The translations under genes and the position numbers were made by a program. Below the pieces are notes generated by a model. It saw only the letters and a program-made list of their open reading frames with translations, was not told the origin of the DNA and ran no database searches. Shown here piece after piece: positions 14,824-24,162 of a DNA stretch of 64,000 nt. Source of the stretch: Clostridia bacterium. Lineage in GTDB: Bacteria > Bacillota > Clostridia > Christensenellales > Aristaeellaceae. Numbering within the stretch: position 1 is the first letter of the stretch; each line of letters starts with the position of its first letter. The stretch is taken from assembly GCA_017431005.1 (NCBI GenBank), contig JAFRLY010000063.1, positions 1 through 64,000 on the forward strand, given 5' to 3'.

Positions 14824-16002
14824 TTACCTGCTGGCCTGGAAGATCTTCAGCATATCCTCTTCGCGCAGCAGCTTTGCGGAGCCCATGGCGCCGTTCACGC
14901 CCACCGCGCATTTATGCGCCATCAGTCTGAGGTCCTCGTCCGTCGCGCTGACACCGAGCTCCCGGAGATTTGTCGGCATGTTGATCCTCCGGAAGAAGGC
15001 TTCCAGCGCCTCGATGCCCTTCAGTGCGGTTTCGGTATCGGAGCCCGCCGGCTCGACGCCCATGACGTTCACGGCGAAGCGGCGAAACCGCGGCAGGCAG
15101 TCGGCCATCACGTAGCGGGCCCAGCTTCCCCATACAGCCGCAAGGCCTGCGCCGTGAGCCACGTCGTACAGGCCGCCCAGCTCATGCTCCAGCTTGTGCG
15201 TCATCCAGTCTCCGCCGTCGTTGCCGCAGCCGGTCAGCCCGTTGTGGGAAAGGCTTCCGGCCCACATGATCTCGGCGCGGGCGTCATAGTTCTTCGGATC
15301 CTTCACGAGAATTTCCGCGTTCTTCATCACGGTCCGGAGCAGGCCTTCCGCGATCGCGTCGGTAATCTCCATGTTTCCGCCGTTGGTGAAGTAGCGTTCC
15401 ATGGTGTGCATCATGATATCCGTGCAGCCGCATGCCGTCTGGTAGTCCGGCAGCGTCATGGTCAGCTCCGGATTCATGATGGCGAACCGGGGCCGGCCGT
15501 AATCGCTGCTGTACCCGCGCTTGACCAGTCCCTCCTCCTTCGTGATCACGGAGGAATCGCTCATTTCGCTGCCGGTGGCCGCGATGGTCAGGATCACGCC
15601 CAGCGGCAGGCAGGCAGCCGCCTTCCGTTTGTAATCATAGAAATCCCAGACGTCGCCCTCGTTGGTGACGCCGTAACCGATGGCCTTCGCCGAGTCAATA
15701 GCGCTGCCTCCGCCAACGGCGAGCAGGAAGTCAACGTTCTCCCGTCTGCAAAGCTCAATCCCTTCATAGACGAGACCGAGGTGCGGATTGGGCACGGCGC
15801 CGCCGAGCGTGACGTACGGAATGTCCGCGGCTTCCAGGCTGTCCGTCACCCGCTTCAGCAGGCCCGAGCGCATGACACTGCCGCCGCCGTAATGAATCAG
15901 AACCTTCTTTCCCCCGAATTCGCGGATAAGCTCCGCGACCCGGGACTCCGTACCTTTGCCGAAAACGACCTTCGTAGGTGTGTAGTAATTGAATCCGAAC
16001 AT
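14824..16002 (-). CDS. Iron-containing alcohol dehydrogenase
   Basis: A 392-residue group III (iron-dependent) alcohol dehydrogenase of the YqhD/butanol dehydrogenase type, which reduces aldehydes with NAD(P)H. The cofactor domain shows GGGSVMRSG and AVGGGSAIDSAKAI. Metal-ligand region motifs include CTDIMMHTMERYF and LEHELGGLYDVAHGAGLA, with histidines at the expected places. It is the last gene of the GPx-nitroreductase-ADH operon and starts 36 bases after the nitroreductase. The context suggests aldehyde detoxification, with a fermentation role as the alternative. Confidence 0.9.
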   Translation of the reverse strand: MFGFNYYTPTKVVFGKGTESRVAELIREFGGKKVLIHYGGGSVMRSGLLKRVTDSLEAADIPYVTLGGAVPNPHLGLVYEGIELCRRENVDFLLAVGGGSAIDSAKAIGYGVTNEGDVWDFYDYKRKAAACLPLGVILTIAATGSEMSDSSVITKEEGLVKRGYSSDYGRPRFAIMNPELTMTLPDYQTACGCTDIMMHTMERYFTNGGNMEITDAIAEGLLRTVMKNAEILVKDPKNYDARAEIMWAGSLSHNGLTGCGNDGGDWMTHKLEHELGGLYDVAHGAGLAAVWGSWARYVMADCLPRFRRFAVNVMGVEPAGSDTETALKGIEALEAFFRRINMPTNLRELGVSATDEDLRLMAHKCAVGVNGAMGSAKLLREEDMLKIFQASR

Positions 16003-16038
16003 AGTCAGACTCCTCTCCGCCGGTCTTCCCGTCCCGGC

Positions 16039-16557
16039 TCAGATCTTATAGATATAGTTGTCCTTCCGCGGCGCGGCAGGCTTGCTCTCCTGGGCGGCGT
16101 AGCCGAGGATGCAGTGGCCGATGCCCTCATAGTCGCCCTCGATGCCCAGCTTCTTCAGGATCGTCTTCCCTTCCTCGCTGTCGAACTCTTCCTTCGCCCG
16201 GTGAATCCAGCAGCTGGCGATGCCGAGGGAATGCGCCGCGTTCATCAGGTTGCCCATCACGAGGCTTCCGTCGTACAGATACGTGGGAACGCTGCGGTCC
16301 GCCAGCACGACGATCAAAACCGGCGCGCCGTAGAAGGGATCCGTATTGGCGCCCATGACGGCGGCGTTCATCCGGGAGAGCTGATCACGGACCTCTTTAT
16401 CGGTCACGGCAATCATGATCGGGGACTGCTTCCCCATGCCGGTCGCGGCATAGGTCCCTGCCTCCAGGATCTGATCCAGAATCTCCTGCGGCACGGGATC
16501 CGCCTTGTAGCTGCGGCAGCTGCGGCGTTCAGTCAGGGTTTTCAGTGTTTCATTCAT
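16039..16557 (-). CDS. Nitroreductase family protein
   Basis: A 172-residue FMN-dependent nitroreductase-like flavoprotein. The N-terminal RRSCRSYKADPVP is the flavin phosphate-binding pattern, and GTYAATGMGKQSP and IGHCILGY are typical later motifs. It would reduce nitro compounds, quinones or flavins with NAD(P)H. ATG 16557 is chosen because AGGAGG lies eight bases upstream; the ATG at 16566 is too close to that site. The gene sits between glutathione peroxidase and alcohol dehydrogenase in one operon. The substrate is unknown. Confidence 0.87.
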   Translation of the reverse strand: MNETLKTLTERRSCRSYKADPVPQEILDQILEAGTYAATGMGKQSPIMIAVTDKEVRDQLSRMNAAVMGANTDPFYGAPVLIVVLADRSVPTYLYDGSLVMGNLMNAAHSLGIASCWIHRAKEEFDSEEGKTILKKLGIEGDYEGIGHCILGYAAQESKPAAPRKDNYIYKI

Positions 16558-16614
16558 GGCATGCACCTCCTTTTCTTCATGAGCTGCTCTTTCCTCCGGA
16601 GCAGCCCGCAGTTC

Positions 16615-17154
16615 TTACAGCAGGGCTTTGACGCACGCTTCCACAGCGGCCATATCGGCAGTCGGCTCGAAGCGGGCGACGACGTTTCCTTCGCGGTCGA
16701 TGATGAACTTGGTGAAGTTCCATTTGATGTCCGGCTTTTTGTCCCATTCCGGATCCGCCTGGGCAAACATCTTTTCGAGGAGCTCCTTGTACTGGTGCGC
16801 GTCAAAGCCCGCGAAGCCCTTCTGCGCCTTCAGATAGGTATACAGCGGAAGCTCGTTCTCCCCGTTCACATCCGCCTTCTTCATCTGCGGGAAGGTGGTG
16901 TTGAAATGCATCGTGCAGAATTCATGGATCTCATCGTCCGTTCCGGGAGCCTGCCCGCCGAACTGGTTGCAGGGGATGTCCAGGATTTCCAGGCCCTTGT
17001 CGTGATAATCCCTGTACATCTGCTCAATCGGTGCGTACTGCGGGGTAAATCCGCAGCCGGTCGCGGTGTTGACGACCATGATAACCTTGCCTTTGTAATC
17101 CGCCAGGTTGAGAGTTTCGCCTTTGCCGGTGGTGATTTTGTAATCGTAAATCAT
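16615..17154 (-). CDS. gpx: Glutathione peroxidase-like thiol peroxidase
   Basis: A 179-residue Cys-type glutathione peroxidase. The peroxidatic cysteine is in NTATGCGFTPQY, the glutamine in PCNQFGGQAPG and the tryptophan/asparagine pair in KWNFTKF, so the catalytic tetrad is intact. It reduces hydrogen and organic peroxides, in bacteria normally with thioredoxin as donor. It has no signal peptide. AAAGGAAAA precedes the start. It stands between the truncated permease gene and the nitroreductase gene, as part of a peroxide/electrophile defence operon. Confidence 0.92.
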   Translation of the reverse strand: MIYDYKITTGKGETLNLADYKGKVIMVVNTATGCGFTPQYAPIEQMYRDYHDKGLEILDIPCNQFGGQAPGTDDEIHEFCTMHFNTTFPQMKKADVNGENELPLYTYLKAQKGFAGFDAHQYKELLEKMFAQADPEWDKKPDIKWNFTKFIIDREGNVVARFEPTADMAAVEACVKALL

Positions 17155-17198
17155 GTTCAGTTTTCCTTTCCTGTAATTTGTAAATACATTTAAATGGA

Positions 17199-17549
17199 TC
17201 AGTGAAAAGCTGTCAAGGTCTCCCGCGTGAAAACATCCCCGGAACTGTTAAAAAACATCAGACCGCTCAGCCGCAAAAAGAAGAAGCCGGTATGCTTCGT
17301 GTATTCAGTACCCCGGCCGCGCTTCAGGTCGATGTTCCAGTTCCTGGCATAGGTCCGGGCAGACACCGCGGAGCCGAGAATATCCGACGCGAGGGCAATC
17401 GCCGTCGCCTGATACGCGCCGGTTTCCCCTGCAAAGGAGGGGCAAAGCATAATCAGGACCGGAACCATGACCGTGGCGGCGGACAGTCCCGCCAATCCTG
17501 TGCCGATGCCGGCTCCGAGCGCGGCGATCACATACCAGACATATTCCAT
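17199..17549 (-). pseudogene. Truncated TSUP (TauE/SafE) permease
   Basis: The first 80 or so residues are the N-terminal part of a TSUP-family anion permease: GAGIGTGLAGLSAATVMVPVLI and YQATAIALASDILGSAVSARTYA. Complete members have about 250 residues or more and seven or eight helices. Here the frame passes after NIDLKRG into an unrelated tail and stops at 116 residues. The remainder of the permease is absent, and the next gene begins 45 bases later, so an internal deletion is likely. The start at 17549 keeps an excellent AAGGAGG site and a consensus promoter, so its leader still drives the downstream redox genes. Confidence 0.7.
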
Positions 17550-17588
17550 TCCCGCACCTCCTTGACAGCACGCTTCCTCCTGATCATA

Positions 17589-17617
17589 ATTATAAACAAC
17601 ACATGTTGATTAAACAA
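17589..17617 (-). promoter_or_regulatory. Promoter with TetR-type operator in the spacer
   Basis: On the minus strand TTGTTT (17612-17617) and TATAAT (17589-17594) are separated by 17 bases. The spacer contains CAACATGTGTTG (17597-17608), a perfect inverted repeat of CAACA/TGTTG. Its position fits repression by the divergently encoded TetR protein. Confidence 0.65.
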
Positions 17618-17697
17618 CCGACAGATTTTTGCTGATGGAATGTTCATCAACACTGATGCGGAAGAATGTTAAGTTTTTTTCAGAAGGTGTGAGAGCA

Positions 17698-18243
17698 ATG
17701 GAAAAAAAAGAAGACCGCAGGATTGCCATGACCCGGAGAATGCTGAAGAACGCTCTGACGGAAATGCTGAGAGATACGGATATCTACCACATTTCAATCC
17801 GGGAACTCTGTCAGCGGGCCGATGTCAACCGCACGACCTTCTATAAATATTACGGCAGTCAGTTTGACCTGCTGGCCGATATGGAAAGAGATCTGCTTGA
17901 TTTTCTTGCCAAGGCGATTAAGGAGCACGCGGCAAATCCGGTCCGGATTATCGAAACTGCCTGTGAGTATATGGAAAGCCATCTGGAATTCGGACGGCTG
18001 ATCATCAACAACAACGTTGATCCTCTTTTCCCGCAGAAGCTTTTTTCTCAGGCTGCGGTCCGGGAAGCGGCTCTGGTGAAATACGGCGGTCTGAAGGACG
18101 CGGCCGAGCTTGAATATATTTTTAATTTCATCACCTACGGTGCATACCGGGTCATCTGCATCTGGCTGAACAAGGAGCAGAGAGAGTCCCCCCGGGAGAT
18201 TGCGCGGCAGCTGATACGCCTGATCCAGATGGAACAGACCTGA
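17698..18243 (+). CDS. TetR/AcrR family transcriptional regulator
   Basis: A 181-residue TetR-type repressor. The DNA-binding helix-turn-helix is at about residues 10-55, with ISIRELCQRADVNRTTFYKYYGS as the conserved core. The C-terminal helical part would bind an unknown ligand. ATG 17698 gives the usual N-terminal length; the upstream in-frame ATGs lie in the operator region. It is divergent from the TSUP-fragment/GPx/nitroreductase/ADH operon. The palindrome in that promoter is its probable operator, and TGTTCATCAACA at 17641-17652 could be a second site. Confidence 0.85.
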   Translation: MEKKEDRRIAMTRRMLKNALTEMLRDTDIYHISIRELCQRADVNRTTFYKYYGSQFDLLADMERDLLDFLAKAIKEHAANPVRIIETACEYMESHLEFGRLIINNNVDPLFPQKLFSQAAVREAALVKYGGLKDAAELEYIFNFITYGAYRVICIWLNKEQRESPREIARQLIRLIQMEQT

Positions 18244-18262
18244 TACGCGGCGTCTCCCGCGG

Positions 18263-20194
18263 TTATTCGGCCCGCAGCAGCGCAGCATCCGGACCTTCAA
18301 AGGTCCAGGACAGCCTGCCGTTCTCCGCGCGGACGCGATGTCCGGTCCACAGGTCCCGGTAGACGCCGTCCGGCAGGCCGGCGTCCCGGAGATCCGCGCA
18401 TACGGTTTCCCGCTGCTCCCGCCAGGAAAACAGCGCGAGACAGGGACAACCGTCAATCCGGGCTGTGTATACCGGGCAGGCGCCGCTGCCGGCGGAGGCT
18501 GCCGGACGGAAGGCGATGCCGCTGCGGGCTGCCGCGTTCACTTCGGCATTGCCCGCGATACGGATCGTCCGTTCCCGGGCGCCGGGCCGTCCGTAATCCT
18601 CGGACAGCAGCATGACGGAGCCGGCAATCGCCGCGCTGGTATAGCGGGCGCGGGCCTCCCCCTCAGAAGAATCCCGAAGCATGCAGAAGCTGCGCTGCAG
18701 CACAATATGGTCCGGATCATTGAACTGATACAGCCGCCCGGCTGTCCACCAGGAATAGGTCATTGCGTTCAGAACATATTCCACATCCTCCGACAGGCCG
18801 AAGGCATCGCAGGAAATGCGTCTTGCATTGCCTGTGCCGAAGGGAAACAGCGGTGCGATGGACAGGCTCAGGAAGAAGGGACGGCCCATGGCCTCCTCGC
18901 TGTAGCATTCCTCCAGCAGGTCGTATCCGACCTTCAGGGCTTCCCTTCCCGTCCGCACGGACGGATCCGCATGCTGTCCTTCCATGCCGCCGTGGCTGAG
19001 GAAGTCAATTTTCAGATAGTCATAGCCCCAGTCTCTGAATCGCGCCGCCTTCAGACGCGTCCACTGCTGCCAGACCGGATGGGTCACATCATAGGGCACG
19101 GAGCGATCCACCCTGGGCAGCGGTCTGCCCTTCCGGTCTCTCAGCACAATCTCGGAGAACCGATGGCCGGGCATCAGGGGAATCTCTGTCTCCAGATCAG
19201 GATAGAAGCAGGCAAACGGCGCGTCATAGATGCCGGCCAGCTGACCCGCCGCGTGGAGTTCATCCCGGATCGCCAGCATGTCCGTCTCGGGGATCCGCTG
19301 CCAGCCTCCGTCCAGGTTAACGCAGGTCATCCCCTGATTTTCAAAGCCCAGGGGCTGCAGCTGTTCCCGCAGGAATTCCCCGCTTTCCCGGAAATTGCCG
19401 GCGTTCAGGGTAAAGGCCAGTCCGGCATAGCTGTTGAATCCGAAGGGAACGCCCAGAGACCAGCGCCTGATTTCACGTTCCGACGCCAGGCGGTCTCCGT
19501 ACGTTTCCAGCAGGGAACGCCAGTCCGGACCATACAGGATACAGAACCTGGAGGACGCGATCTCCTGTCCTGTCAGCGTTCCGTGGGGCTCCGCGTCATG
19601 GGTGTCCTCACCGCAGGCGCCCTGACCGCAGCGGCACTCCAGGATGCGCGCGTCCGTACCGGGACACGCGGCCGCGTTTTTCCAGACATCAAAATCCAGG
19701 GCGCCGAGCAGCAGCCCTTCCCGGGTATCCTCCCGGAACAGCACGGTGACGTCGCTGCTTCTGCGCCCCGCCCGCAGCGCCACCGCCTCATACCGCATCC
19801 ACATATCATTGTCATACGGCACCTGAAGCATTCTGGCTTCCAGATCCCGCCACAGATAGGGGGTTTCATCCCCTTTGGCCCGCGCGGAAAGCGGTGTCAT
19901 ATCCCGGGTGCTCACGGGCATGCCGTCCGCCCGGCTCAGGAAGCACCGGGCTTCCGCGCCCTGCTCCGACGCGGTCAGCTCTTCTCTCAGCCGAAGGCCG
20001 GCTTCGTTTTCATAGGTCAGAAGCCACCCCGCCGCTGTTTCTGTCTGCTGCTTCAGCACAGCGCGGCGGGTGTCAATGATTTCCCCGGAGCTGTCATCCG
20101 CGGCCGCGGCGCAGGCGGTCAGAACCGGCCGTTCCCCTTCCAGCAGGGTAAACATGCCGTCCGCTTCGATCATCCAGCGATAACCGTTCTTCAT
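18263..20194 (-). CDS. GH36/GH27-type alpha-galactosidase-like glycosidase
   Basis: A 643-residue clan-D glycoside hydrolase. After an N-terminal beta-rich domain, the barrel contains FGFNSYAG, NLDGGWQRIP and the nucleophile motif YDYLKIDFLSHGG. WWTAGRLYQFNDPDHI resembles the region after the acid/base in alpha-galactosidase and isomalto-dextranase relatives. There is no signal peptide, so the enzyme is probably intracellular. It is followed by no gene on its strand and preceded 66 bases upstream by a second GH36-like gene that is damaged. Galactosidase activity is the family inference; other alpha-linked sugars are possible. Confidence 0.75.
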   Translation of the reverse strand: MKNGYRWMIEADGMFTLLEGERPVLTACAAAADDSSGEIIDTRRAVLKQQTETAAGWLLTYENEAGLRLREELTASEQGAEARCFLSRADGMPVSTRDMTPLSARAKGDETPYLWRDLEARMLQVPYDNDMWMRYEAVALRAGRRSSDVTVLFREDTREGLLLGALDFDVWKNAAACPGTDARILECRCGQGACGEDTHDAEPHGTLTGQEIASSRFCILYGPDWRSLLETYGDRLASEREIRRWSLGVPFGFNSYAGLAFTLNAGNFRESGEFLREQLQPLGFENQGMTCVNLDGGWQRIPETDMLAIRDELHAAGQLAGIYDAPFACFYPDLETEIPLMPGHRFSEIVLRDRKGRPLPRVDRSVPYDVTHPVWQQWTRLKAARFRDWGYDYLKIDFLSHGGMEGQHADPSVRTGREALKVGYDLLEECYSEEAMGRPFFLSLSIAPLFPFGTGNARRISCDAFGLSEDVEYVLNAMTYSWWTAGRLYQFNDPDHIVLQRSFCMLRDSSEGEARARYTSAAIAGSVMLLSEDYGRPGARERTIRIAGNAEVNAAARSGIAFRPAASAGSGACPVYTARIDGCPCLALFSWREQRETVCADLRDAGLPDGVYRDLWTGHRVRAENGRLSWTFEGPDAALLRAE

Positions 20195-20260
20195 GAAACC
20201 ACTCCTCTTACCTTCGGATACAGGCTCCGTCCGTTCGGGCCGGTGCCGGAAGCGGGCGGA

Positions 20261-21663
20261 TCAGAGATCCCGGCTGACTTCCTTCCAGACCTTTTCCCAC
20301 ACCGGACCGGTAGCGCAGGCCACCCGGAGCCCCCAGGGTTCATACCAGCTGTAGTCGGCCTTCTGCCCGTCCAGCAGCCACTCCTGGGGCAGGGCGCTGT
20401 CCAGCCAGTCCAGCGGCTCCGCCGCCTTCCGCGGAACGGCGTTGTCCCGCAGCATCCGGGCCAGCTCCTGCTCCTGATCCGCGGGCAGGGTGCCCGGCCG
20501 GACGGCGTAAAACAGCGACGTGCCGCTGCGGCTGAGCAGGTCGCCCCACATACGGTTGTAGTGCCAGTCGATTTTGTCGGAAATGCCGATGCAGTCTGCA
20601 TCGATGTCAAAGAAGGCGCGGTGCTGCGGCATACGGAACGCAAGCGTATTGACGCCGAAGCGGAGGGTCCGTTCCCACATCAGACCGCTGGTATCGTCTC
20701 CGGTGCGGTGCATATGCATCAGCCCGGCGCCCAGATGACCGACCGTGTTGCAGCCCAGAATCAGCATACCGTAGGGCTCCGCCGCGGCGAGAACCGTCCG
20801 GTAGAGGCCGAGAATGATCTCCGCCGTCGTGCGGCTCCTGTCCGCGAAGGCCCATCCGTCCTCCGTCATCTCATAAAGCATTTCGCATCCCCAGCGGCCG
20901 GTGATGTCAAAGGTGGAAAAATCATGCTTCAGCAGCCGGAATCCCCACCGTCCGATCCGGTCCACAACGGCAGCCACATGCGCCAGCACCTCCGGTCTGG
21001 AAGGATCCAGACCGCCGGTATGAGCAAGACGCCAGTCTTCCGGAATTTCCGGGCTGTGATCCTGCAGCAGACGCACCCAGATCCCGGGCCGCACGCCGCG
21101 GGACGCAATATCCTCCGCCAGGGACTGCATGTCGCCGAAGCGGTCATTGGGAATCCAGGGGCCGCCGTTATAAACTTCCTCATAGGATCCGTCCGGCCGG
21201 TAACGGTCCCGCTGCCAGCAGTCATCTATGACAAAATACGGCCGGTTCTCCACCCCTTCCGTCAGTCCAGCCAGATATTCCGCATCGGCCAGCACCTCCC
21301 CGCGGGAGCTGCGGCCATAGGCATAGTACCAGTTGTTGGCGCCGTACACCGGAGCCTTGGGCAGCAGGGGATCTGTGCACATGACCCTGCAAAAACGCTG
21401 CGCCGCTTCAAAGGCGGAAATATTGTCATATTCCCGCGATACGACCTCAGCCGCGCAAAGACGGCGCCCGCCGAGCTCCACGCCCATGCCGCCGCAGCGC
21501 ACGTCCAGCCAGAGGGTGACGCCCTCCGGATCCACCTGCCACGAGCAGACGGCGGCAGGACGGACGCGGACACCCCAGCCGGCGGTGACTCCGTCCGCAT
21601 GCACCAGGGCATACCAGGGCAGCGTCTGCCAGGGAAGAATATTCTGCCAGGACAGATCCGCGT
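20261..21663 (-). pseudogene. 5'-truncated GH36-like glycosidase
   Basis: The GH36-like reading frame is open from 20261 up to the junction near 21663. It reads DLSWQNILPWQTLPW at its upstream end, with ATG 21604 as the first possible internal start (447 residues). Barrel motifs are present: VIDDCWQRDRY, GIWVRLLQD, LLKHDFSTFD (nucleophile region) and NTLAFRMPQH. The N-terminal domain expected in such enzymes is missing, and the frame is joined out of phase to a signal-peptide start at 21777. A functional protein from ATG 21604 is not excluded, but no ribosome binding site is obvious there. Confidence 0.65.
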
Positions 21664-21777
21664 AGGACCGTTGTCAAAGAAGGAAATGGTAACGGGTTCT
21701 TCCGCCGAAGCGGCGAGGGGCAGCATGACGGTCAGAGCCATCATAACAGCCAGCATCAGGCCAACCAGCTTTTTCAT
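21660..21777 (-). pseudogene. 5' remnant of a sugar ABC transporter binding protein
   Basis: ATG 21777 with AAGGAGG upstream opens a signal peptide (MKKLVGLMLAVMMALTVML) followed by EEPVTISFFDNGP, the typical mature start of an extracellular sugar-binding protein of ABC transporters. After about 39 residues the sequence changes abruptly into the neighbouring GH36 gene in another frame. No permease genes are nearby. A deletion removing most of the binding-protein gene, its likely downstream permease genes and the GH36 5' end explains the junction; misassembly is the alternative. Confidence 0.65.
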
Positions 21778-22200
21778 GTATGTTCCTCCTTCATCAGCGT
21801 ATCGCTGAAGTTGATGACTTTATTGTTGGAAAGGCAGGACATATCGTCTATGGATTAGTGTCTCCAGATAAAGGCGGAGTGTCGGTTCGCGGCGGGTCTG
21901 AGGCTTTTTTAAATGTATCGTCTGGTACCGTATACAACAAATTATTGCTTTATTCCGATCGCTTGCACGAAAAATCCTTAAATTAAGCCATCATTTGACC
22001 TTATGATTTCCTTTGGAATCATCTCTCCAAAAACAGAAAAAACGCGGTTTGACCGCACCCCGCCGTCCTGACCTTTTTCAGTTTCCGCGTATTTGGAGAA
22101 AGCAGGCCGGCAGGAAAAAACATTCCGAAATATCGAATATATATTATATCTGTTCATCCGTATTACAGAACCGATACAATCAGATCAGGGAGGCAGTCAG

Positions 22201-23142
22201 ATGGAAGTCAGGCCATGGACCTATGAGGAATTCCCGGAATTCACCGCTGTGCCGGAAGGCGCGCGGGTTATTGAAACCACAGGGGATGAAACGGGTGTCA
22301 ATTATTTTCATGATGTGGAATATGCCCGGATTGGCGATACGACGCTGCATCTCCAGATTCTGATCCCGGCCTGCCGCAACAGCGGCTTTGTACCCTTTGC
22401 GGAGAAGCAGCCCTTCTCCCTGCCCTGTTATGTGTTTGTGCAGGGTTCGGCCTGGATGCCCCAGTATGTTTACGCGAATGTCACTCAGCTGGCGAAGCTT
22501 GCGCTGCGGGGCTATATCTGCGCTATTGTGGAATACCGGCATTCCGGTATTGCCAGCTTCCCCGCTCAGGCTAAGGATGCCCGCAACGCCGTTCGTTTTC
22601 TGCGTCAGAATGCCGTGAAATTCGGCATCGACCCAACCCGTATGATCCTGTCCGGTGATTCCAGCGGCGGCCACACGGCAATGTGGGGAGGCCTGATCCA
22701 CGATGATGACACACCGGACAGCCTGTTCCCCGGCGTCAGCGCCGAGGTGTGCGGCATTGTCGATTACTACGGCTCCACCTCCGTCATCGCGCCGGATTCC
22801 AATCCCGGCACAGTGAATCACTGCCTGCCGGACAGTCCGGAGGGCCTCGTCATGGGCAGGCGGAACCTGCTGGAGCATCCGGAGCTGGCAAGGCAGCTGT
22901 CGGTGGAGTGCAATATTGATGAAAGCACGCAGCTGGCTCCTGTGCTGATCTTCCACGGCACCAAGGACCGGGTGGTCAACTGCGAGGGCAGTGCCATTCT
23001 TTACCGCCGTCTGAAGGAAACCGGCCATCCGGCGGACTTTTATCTGGTGAAGGGTGCGGATCACGGCGGGCCGGAATTCTGGACCGATCAGGTGCTGGAT
23101 ATCGTGGACCGTTTCTGCAGGGACTGCTTCAGCCGTGCCTGA
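22201..23142 (+). CDS. Alpha/beta hydrolase (esterase-like)
   Basis: A 313-residue alpha/beta hydrolase of the carboxylesterase/acetyl-esterase group. The oxyanion region is VFVQGSAW, the nucleophile is Ser154 in SGDSSGG, the acid is in FHGTKDRVV and the histidine in GADHGGPE, so the triad is complete. There is no signal peptide, so it likely acts on imported acylated oligosaccharides or related esters. ATG 22201 has AGGGAGG upstream; a longer frame from 22093 lacks such a site. The gene for a sugar isomerase-like protein follows 52 bases later, suggesting one operon. Confidence 0.8.
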   Translation: MEVRPWTYEEFPEFTAVPEGARVIETTGDETGVNYFHDVEYARIGDTTLHLQILIPACRNSGFVPFAEKQPFSLPCYVFVQGSAWMPQYVYANVTQLAKLALRGYICAIVEYRHSGIASFPAQAKDARNAVRFLRQNAVKFGIDPTRMILSGDSSGGHTAMWGGLIHDDDTPDSLFPGVSAEVCGIVDYYGSTSVIAPDSNPGTVNHCLPDSPEGLVMGRRNLLEHPELARQLSVECNIDESTQLAPVLIFHGTKDRVVNCEGSAILYRRLKETGHPADFYLVKGADHGGPEFWTDQVLDIVDRFCRDCFSRA

Positions 23143-23194
23143 ATGATTGTATGCTCTCCGGGGTCAGTCCCGGAGCACGCGGGAGGAAAACAGA

Positions 23195-24004
23195 ATGAGT
23201 GAAATCCGTATCGGCATCGCGGAATGGTGCTCGCCCGTCCCCGGCCCGGCTGCCTGCCGGGTGGCAGCGGAATGCGGTCTGGACGGTGTAGAGCTGGATC
23301 TGGGAGAGCTGCGTCACGGCCTGCCGCTCTCCGACGCAGATGTGCGCCGTTACTGGCTGGATGCGCAGCAGAAGTACGCGGTGGACTTCCCTGCCCTGGC
23401 CGTGAACACGCTGGGCGGTCACTGCTCTGTCCGTCCGGAAAGCGCGGCGCAGGAAGAGCTGTGCCGTCATATTGTTTCCGCCGCCATTGATGCGGCGGCG
23501 GCGCTGGGCATCGGGATTCTCCAGATTCCCAATTTCGGAGGCTTCGCCATCCGCAGCGCCGAAGACATGGACGGAGCCGTCCGCTTCTATCAGTGGGCCT
23601 GTGAAGCGGCTGAATCCCGGCATGTCCTGATCGGCAGCGAGAGCACCCTGACCGCGGAGGAAAATCTGTGCCTGTGTGAGCAGGTGGACCGTCCCAATTT
23701 CAGGATTTATTACGACAACGAAAACGTTGTCTTTTTCCGCGGGGAGGATCCGGTAAAGCACCTGGAAAGTCTCGGCTCCCGGGTGTGCCAGATACATTTC
23801 AAGGACGGTACTGCACAGGCGCTCAGCTCCAGGCCGCTGGGTGAAGGCCACGGGCAGGCGGAAGCCTGTCTGAACGTCATGAAGCGTCTGGGCTATGCAG
23901 GCTGGGTTGTGCTGGAGAATGATTTTGACACGGAAGCGTTCAGCCGGATCGGGCGGTTTGAAGCCATCCGGAAGGACCGGGACTGGCTGAAAGCGCGGCT
24001 GTGA
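23195..24004 (+). CDS. Sugar phosphate isomerase/epimerase-like TIM barrel
   Basis: A 269-residue protein of the xylose-isomerase-like/AP endonuclease 2 fold. Metal-site motifs include LIGSESTL, YYDNENVVFF (in place of the D-x-x-N strand), CQIHFKDGT and GYAGWVVLENDF, the usual order of acidic and histidine ligands. It would isomerise or epimerise a sugar or inositol-like compound; the substrate is unknown. ATG 23195 has GGGAGG eight bases upstream. It lies between an esterase gene and an acyltransferase-like gene on the same strand. Confidence 0.78.
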   Translation: MSEIRIGIAEWCSPVPGPAACRVAAECGLDGVELDLGELRHGLPLSDADVRRYWLDAQQKYAVDFPALAVNTLGGHCSVRPESAAQEELCRHIVSAAIDAAAALGIGILQIPNFGGFAIRSAEDMDGAVRFYQWACEAAESRHVLIGSESTLTAEENLCLCEQVDRPNFRIYYDNENVVFFRGEDPVKHLESLGSRVCQIHFKDGTAQALSSRPLGEGHGQAEACLNVMKRLGYAGWVVLENDFDTEAFSRIGRFEAIRKDRDWLKARL

Positions 24005-24162
24005 TATAAAACAGCCCGCGTAATTTCACCGTTTTCGCAAAGGATGGCAGCGGGCTCAGCCCCCATTGTGAAACAGATTCCTGAACGCGTACCTGCATGA
24101 CGCGGAAAAGCGCGGAGGGATCTGACTGCCTGCTTTCCCGTATGGATTATCGGAGGCCTGTC

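Noticed and set aside
17199-17549. Functional short TSUP protein
   Set aside because: Only the first two or three helices of a seven- to eight-helix permease are present and the tail is unrelated, so a truncated gene is the simpler reading.
18338-21808. Plus-strand open frame of 1156 codons opposite the two GH36-type genes
   Set aside because: It is antisense to genes with clear catalytic motifs, has no recognisable domain or ribosome binding site and is rich in Arg, Pro, Gly and His. Such frames arise from codon bias in GC-rich genes. The same applies to 28065-31409, 36773-39190 and 14914-17193.
21780-21986. Plus-strand frame of 68 codons upstream of the binding-protein remnant
   Set aside because: It begins inside the ribosome binding site of the opposite-strand start, has no site of its own and no recognisable sequence pattern. 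The region 21778-22200 reads better as non-coding upstream DNA.
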